Of a DNA stretch of 64,000 nt, positions 58,796 through 64,000 are shown piece after piece. Numbering within the stretch: the stretch's first letter is position 1; each line of letters begins with the position of its first letter. A program made the position numbers and the translations under genes. The notes under the pieces were generated by a model that worked only from the letters and a program-made list of their open reading frames with translations, was not told the origin of the DNA and ran no database searches. The stretch comes from Allium sativum. Its lineage: Eukaryota; Streptophyta; Magnoliopsida; Asparagales; Amaryllidaceae. The stretch is taken from contig CM060922.1 of the NCBI GenBank assembly GCA_030737875.1, forward strand, positions 323,363,956-323,427,955, in the 5' to 3' direction.

Positions 58796-59055
58796 GATGA
58801 ACAGTTAATCCTCTCTAATTCTTTGTTTTTAAAGTCACTGATATCATCACTTATAATTAAAAAAACTGGAACTACTTGCAAGTACGTGCAATTGATCACT
58901 AGTCATAATGTTAAGAAAGGTGGGTGTGAAAACTCTACCTTCAAGCGGGTGCTTCAAGCATCTAGCACTTCTGTGAAGCATGACGACTCCACTTTGTTCC
59001 AAAGCCCTTTTACCTTTGCACATTTTTCTCTTTAAGCATTCCCCATAATCAACTA

Positions 59056-59820
59056 GTGCTAGAGCCAGATTTCTCCTCTCATTTATGTCTTGAGAATAAT
59101 TATCTAGAACTTGCCCATAAATACCAAAGTCAACCAAGCCCACAACATCCTCCTCCAAGCAATGCTCTTCTCCACCAGCCACCATATTGCCCTCCGCATC
59201 CACTTCCACATCTACGCCATCATCGAAGCAAGCCACAAAATTTCCATTTCCATAGTTATCATACTCACCATCTACCCCTTGGGAGAAACAAAAATTGGAT
59301 TGTCAACAGCCCCAATACATTCAGCACAATATCATTTGACACATCAATCCCTTGCCCCCTTATCCATCCCTTCTACCACTCAATATCTTCAACCAACCAT
59401 CAACCCCTCAAGAAAAAAACCCATTATTGAATTCCATAATATCCGTACAAACATTAGGGTTTGCTTCGTACTTCCTAATCAACACATCATGGCAGAAGTC
59501 CTTGACATAAATTTTGATAGACGATGGCAACTCACACGGCTCATCAACAAACAATTCAGCCCTTAGGCAGGTATAATCTGCAACATCCAAGGCGCCTAGC
59601 TGTAATCTAGTGACATAGCCAATGCCACATGAAGAACCTCTACACTCCCACACACCACTGGAATATTCATTAGCACAACCCACTTCTTCACCTTCTTAAC
59701 ACTAGTACTCCCAATTTGATCACTCCACCTTTTCAAATTCATCATTCCCCTCAAAGAGAAAATAGTGTGGAAGAAATTCTCCTTTGTTGCTGATCATTTA
59801 GCATGTTTCCTTTGTTTTTC
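59056..59820 (-). pseudogene. LINE ORF1 fragment (DUF4283-type)
   Basis: In shifted frames from about 59790: SLRGMMNLKRWSDQIGSTSV and KKVKKWVVLMNIPV. Then GIGYVTRLQLGALDVADYTC and LRAELFVDEPCELPSSIKIY. This order, with a cis-acting leucine-valine-rich region and the AxLFVD strand, is what follows DUF4283 in plant LINE/ORF1 proteins. The acidic tail (59236-58847) has VDVEVDAEGNMVAGGEEHCL. It is broken by stops and frameshifts. Confidence 0.7.
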
Positions 59821-59860
59821 ATTTTTTTCAAAACTCAATTTAATAAGAAATTTAAATACA

Positions 59861-61483
59861 TTCATGTTGGCCCGCTTTTTGGTTAAGTAGTCACACATCA
59901 AGATTATGGATAACGACATGCTCAGGACCCGAGTATGCTCGACGAAGTTCACAAAGCGGCTCGGTCGAAGCCATAAAGTGTTAAAACTCGTCGAAGGTTT
60001 TGGATTTTGGAAAAACCAGTGTAGATCACTCTAAAGGTGTTATGCAACACGTGTTGATCACCAAAAAATAGATGCGTAACTCGATCTGGTAAGGATCTGG
60101 TAATTAGGCAAAGAATGGTTTAGTACATCAAAATCAAGTGATAGACAAGTAAAAATGTGGAAAACCATGTGCGCACATCAGGTCGGGCAAGCCTAGAAAT
60201 TTGCCATGGCTTCCGGATTTTCGCATCCCACGATTTCCAATCCCTGACTGGATGTGGAATCATGTGTTGATCACTCAAATTCACGTGATCTGTACCGGGA
60301 TGTGATGCGAATGATTTGGCAAGCCAGGAGGCGGATACAAATCTAGCAATACGAAAAGACGCTTATCGCATCGGGTTGCGATGATCCATGAGCGTAACAT
60401 GAAATTGTGGGATGCGATTTCGTGCTATGGCAGGGGATGCGAAATCCTTGGACCAATTTCGAGATACGAAGACACAAGGCAGATTACACATTTTCACCTA
60501 AGTGACTTGCCCAGGGCACATAATTTGGTGATGTGAATTCGTATCTTGGTGCAGGGATACGAATTTGCTGTGGAAAACTGGCATGTTTAAATCCACGTGC
60601 AGATCAGCTAATTTTAGGTGATCACCTCGCGGTGATCACTATTTTCAGCATCTTTCTTCATGATACCATTTTTTGTGATGCAACTCAATTTTTTGGCTAA
60701 ATTTTCAAAATGCGAATTTCGCATCCCCTCGGGGTATGAAATTCGGACAGATGCATGCAAAGTCCACCAATAAATATCCCTTGCTTGACATTCCAAGGGG
60801 TTGGCATTTTTGGAGTTTAACTACATTTTGTCATATGGGATTGGAGCTCCAAGACACTATTAATGGCTTCCATGGTGATTCTCATGGTTTTGGACTTCAT
60901 CTTGGACTTGTAAATTTCATATAGAAGTTTGCCTATAACTTTTTGGCATTCATTTGGAATTTTGGACATCTCTTGGACATTCATCCATACACTTTAGAAT
61001 TTCACACAGAAGCTACTCTTTGGATATCGTTGTTCATACCAACACACTTTAGCTCAATGAAGAAGAAGATGAAGGGCATTTTAGTCAAAATTGTGAATTA
61101 ATAAGACATTTATTATTCTATTTTACAACTTTGTAACAAAAGCTCGGAAAAACATTGTAATCGACAATATCATGATGAATAATTACTATAAAGTAGACGT
61201 AGGCATCAGTGCCGAACCATTATAAAAGTTGTGCTACCCTTTACATTTCTCATACATTGGATATTTGGATTGTGAGTTTATTACTTAACTTATACTTTGG
61301 GATTGATGTTCGCAAATAACCAATTCCCCAAGTCAACACCTTGGCAGGCTAAGTAGAGAAGCAACAACTTTGACTTTAGCTTTGGATTTTTTCTTTGGTC
61401 TGCAGATATGATTTTGGTATTCGACTTTCATTCCAATTTTCGAGACTGAATTTTTTTCAGAAATAGACTTCGCTCGTTTTCAT
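59861..61483. other. Non-coding sequence upstream of Tat-like gag (possible LTR/leader)
   Basis: GC content is somewhat higher than around it. The words gggatgcga, gatacgaa and ttcgcatccc recur in both orientations (60200-60750). It may be the LTR and leader of the following Ty3 element, but no clear LTR end, PBS or target duplication was found. Frames at 60614-60924 are unsupported. Confidence 0.45.
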
Positions 61484-63200
61484 CATGGTTAAGCGGAAGA
61501 AGCTCGATGTTATTGCCGAGGCTCAAAGTACTGGTAATGAAGGAAGTCAGGAATTTTATTTGACAAGGAATCCCTCGAACTTTATTACTCGAGAGAATGT
61601 GGATGAGTTCATTAAAGGTTTAGCTACAGATTTGAACCATCGACTCGAGCGATAAGAGGAGCGAAGAATACTTTTCTCACTCGGATGGAGGCTTGGTTTA
61701 GATGTTTTAGAAGGCTGAGGGTCAGGCAGACATAGTCGGTATAAGTGCTAGCACTCCTCAAAATGTGGCTCAGGACTTGGGACAATCCATTAAAGAAGGC
61801 TCCGACGGAAACACCCCCAATTCCGAGGCGACTACGGCTCAGGATGTTCTTGTTGGACAGGTTTTAGGCTCTAGAATTGGAAATACTACTCTAATGTAGG
61901 TGCAAGAATAATTTAATGGAAGCGCTCCCATGGTTACATGAGTTAGGATCACGCCCTCAGCGGCACCACAAGTTATGATTGAACTGGAAGTTCCCATTGA
62001 AAGGCTGCCAGTAGCTAATTTGGATTTACATAGTGCACTAAGGCACATAACTCCAGTAGGGAGGGTTAATGGAGTACAACCCTAACCATACATTCCAGAA
62101 TTTCTCCCGACGCATAGGGAACAAGCTTTTTAACTCAATTTCAGCAGCGATCAGTTAGCATAACTTGTACAATGCGTAACTCAAGCTGGAACCTCCGGCC
62201 AAGGATACGAGGATGTGACCCAGAGCCCTTTCACTCCTAAGGTCTCAAATGCGAAGGCTCCCATATATTTCAAACTATCTGTTTTAATGGCATATAATGA
62301 TAGATTGGATCCAACCACACATTTTACTCGCTATATCAGGCACGTGAATGTGCTAGGGGCAACTCCGGATCTCTTGGCAAAATGTTTCTCTTTGTTATTG
62401 TCAGATTTAGCTGCGCTTTAGTTTAGGAAGCTCAGCAATGGATCGATTGGATCTTGGAATGGACTTTTGGATTGATTCATGGGACAGTTAAGAGTCAAGC
62501 TCATCTAGGAATGTGCTGACACTGACAAAGATCAAGCAAAGGTCCGGAGAGACTATGCGGAAGTACCTGGAAAGATTCAATGCAGCTATGGCTTTGGTGG
62601 ATAACCCGCAGTCGTCTATGATCTTAATGGCGATCATAGTTAGTGTGGCAAACTAATCTGAATACAAGGCTAGTTTGCAAAGAGATCCCCCGAGGGGTCT
62701 CAATAAGTTTTATTTTGTGGCTGGTAGGTACTTGCTCTAAGAGAATGCGTAGGCTCAAAGCAAGGTTGAAGCAAACACTCTGAATTATCACATAACCCTT
62801 GAAGTTGGAGTCAACCGTAACCATGGGATGAACAAAGTGGAAGACGAGCAGGATGGCTCGAAGAAGAGAAGGAAAGGGCAAAGATACCCTTCCTACACTA
62901 AGCCGAACGCACCTCTAAAGAGGATCTACTTGGATACATGATAACATCTCCCGTATCGAAAGTCGGCTCCCTGAGAGCCCAGTGAGAAGGAAAGGAGGTT
63001 TAGAAGACACTGCCTAATCCACGACCTGCATGGTCATGACACTAATGATTGCAGGCATCTCCGAGCCCTGGTCGAGGAGCATGTTAGGAAGGGAAATCTC
63101 CCAGGCTATGGTGACACTGTAGCGGCAATGCCCGAGTGCGGGGAATCGTATGCAAATCAAGACCGAGGAGGACCTCGGCACCGAACACAAATTGTCATCT
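61484..63200 (+). pseudogene. gag: Ty3/gypsy (Tat-like) gag, heavily decayed
   Basis: It starts at ATG 61484 (MVKRKKLDVIAEAQSTGNEG) and is stopped after 56 codons. From about 62215 the retrotransposon gag domain is clear: PFTPKVSNAKAPIYFKLSVL, YNDRLDPTTHFTRYIRHVNV, LLLSDLAAL-stop-FRKLSNGSIGSW. After further damage the C-terminal finger reads CLIHDLHGHDTNDCRHLRAL and VEEHVRKGNLPGY (about 63013-63110), the form typical of the Tat/Ogre side of Ty3 elements. Numerous stops are spread evenly along the gene. No protease or RT follows; tandem repeats begin instead. Confidence 0.78.
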
Positions 63201-63361
63201 CATGGTGGGGGTAGTGATAATAGGATGAAACCCGAAGTGGCTTCGTCTTATATGTTTTCTCTTTGTTTATGTCCAAAAATCGTCATCTTATAATGGAGGT
63301 GGCGATAGCGGGATAAAGCTTAGAGAGGCTTCGTCTCATCTTTTTCTCTTTGTTTGTGTCT
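63190..63361 (+). repeat. 88-bp tandem duplication
   Basis: Two imperfect units start at about 63190 and 63278. Each runs from tcgtcatct-type sequence through ggcttcgtct to tctctttgttt.tgtc. They follow gag directly. Confidence 0.75.
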
Positions 63362-63539
63362 TGCTTATGTCTTTGCATAAACTTGTTCTATATAGCGAAT
63401 GAAATTAATGAAGTCTTTGATTCACCCGGAGAGATGAAGTTAAAGACCTAAAATGCTAGCTCCTTTCACTAAGAGGTGATTGTATGGGCTTGTATAATTT
63501 CCTGTTATTCCCGCTTGCCAAGCAACAACTTGACAGGTT

Positions 63540-64000
63540 TGCAGGAACTGACCATGAGTTCCTTTCACTAGTGTGAATGAATGGATTTATACAAATGAAA
63601 TATGAACCCCGTCACCAGAGAGTGATTGGATCGGTTCATACAGATAAGTTCCATCACCGAAGCGTGATAGGATGAACTTATGAACTATCGGTCCCATCGC
63701 CGATGAGTGGTAGGATGGGATCATATCGATGAACTATGGGACCGGTCGCTAGAGAGAGACGGGATGGACTCATATAGATGAACTATAGGTCCCGTCGCCG
63801 AAGAGCGATTCGATGAGCTCATATCGATGAACTATGGGTTCCATTCCCAGAGAGCGATAGGATGAACTCATAGCAATGAACTATTGGTCTCGTCGCCGGA
63901 GAGCGATAGGATGGGCTCATATCGATAAACTTTGGGCTTCACCAGAGTGCAATAGAATGAATTTATAACAATGAACTGTGGGTCCTATCGCCGGAGAACG
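63540..64000 (+). repeat. 49-bp tandem repeat array (runs off window)
   Basis: Units such as gatgaactatgggtcc followed by gtcgccggagagcgatagga recur with starts near 63680, 63730, 63779, 63828, 63877, 63925 and 63970, a period of about 49 bp. More diverged units extend left to about 63540. The array continues past position 64000. Confidence 0.85.

Larger units (their letters stand above)
56023..59860 (-). mobile_element. Second L1-type LINE, 3' side cut by LTR Y2
   Basis: Minus-strand LINE with ORF1 C-terminal part (about 59800-59056) and ORF2 (58795 to the LTR boundary). The Ty3 LTR at 56022 cuts it in the zinc-binding C-terminal part of ORF2, so its 3' UTR and poly(A) are not present here. 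The 5' end is not defined; the ORF1 N-terminus is missing or too decayed. It differs clearly in sequence from the LINE at 50443-55804, so it is another family. Confidence 0.85.

Noticed and set aside
59056..59566. 124- and 151-codon plus-strand frames
   Set aside because: They lie opposite the LINE ORF1 fragment and show no domain; His/Pro-rich composition reflects the antisense of an acidic tail.

Overview
This is an AT-rich, transposable-element-dense window from a plant nuclear genome, probably a eudicot. The evidence is Ty1/copia and Ty3/gypsy LTR retrotransposons primed by tRNA-iMet, plant L1-type LINEs with DUF4283-like ORF1s, a MuDR-like element carrying a plant mobile domain, and hAT-type MITEs. 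Nothing bacterial, organellar or viral was seen. No intact host gene is supported; every recognisable coding region is a decayed transposon gene. The species cannot be determined from the sequence alone.

Layout. 1-12515: a non-coding LTR retrotransposon (LARD-like, minus orientation) with very long LTRs of about 6.1 kb and an internal domain of only about 1.1 kb; its outer 3' LTR end lies left of the window. It sits in what looks like another LTR (12516-13977), which itself interrupts a LINE ORF1 (13978-14602, minus). 14603-19341: unique-looking sequence with weak signs of a host gene on the minus strand, a 5'-truncated LINE copy (15640-16087) and two hAT MITEs with perfect 8-bp target duplications (16677-17240, 17525-17846). 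19342-24508: a complete but inactivated Ty1/copia element with 194/195-bp LTRs and a 5-bp duplication. 25677-25788: a tiny copy of the same LINE 3' end as at 15640-16087. 27300-30782: a MuDR-like transposon with about 200-bp terminal inverted repeats built of palindromes, a transposase lacking its catalytic region, and a plant-mobile-domain gene.

32367-56022: a mosaic of chromovirus-like Ty3/gypsy sequence. Two minus-strand LTR copies (32367-37183 and about 45660-56022) carry long arrays of tandem hairpin-forming repeats. An integrase/chromodomain remnant follows the first copy. Between them are two head-to-tail, plus-strand copies of about 3.4 kb of a related LTR, ending at a primer-binding site that matches about 40 nt of tRNA-iMet. 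The second minus-strand LTR is split by a nearly full-length LINE (50443-55804). 56023-59860: a second decayed LINE, cut at its 3' side by that LTR. 61484-63200: a decayed Ty3/gypsy (Tat-like) gag, followed by tandem repeats that run off the right end.

The order of insertion can be read from the nesting: LINE ORF1, then an LTR element, then the LARD on the left; the second LINE, then the Ty3 LTR, then the first LINE on the right. The most unusual signals are structural rather than coding: hairpin arrays inside LTRs, stem-loops near the primer-binding site shared between two LTR families, the extended tRNA complement, and palindrome-built transposon termini.
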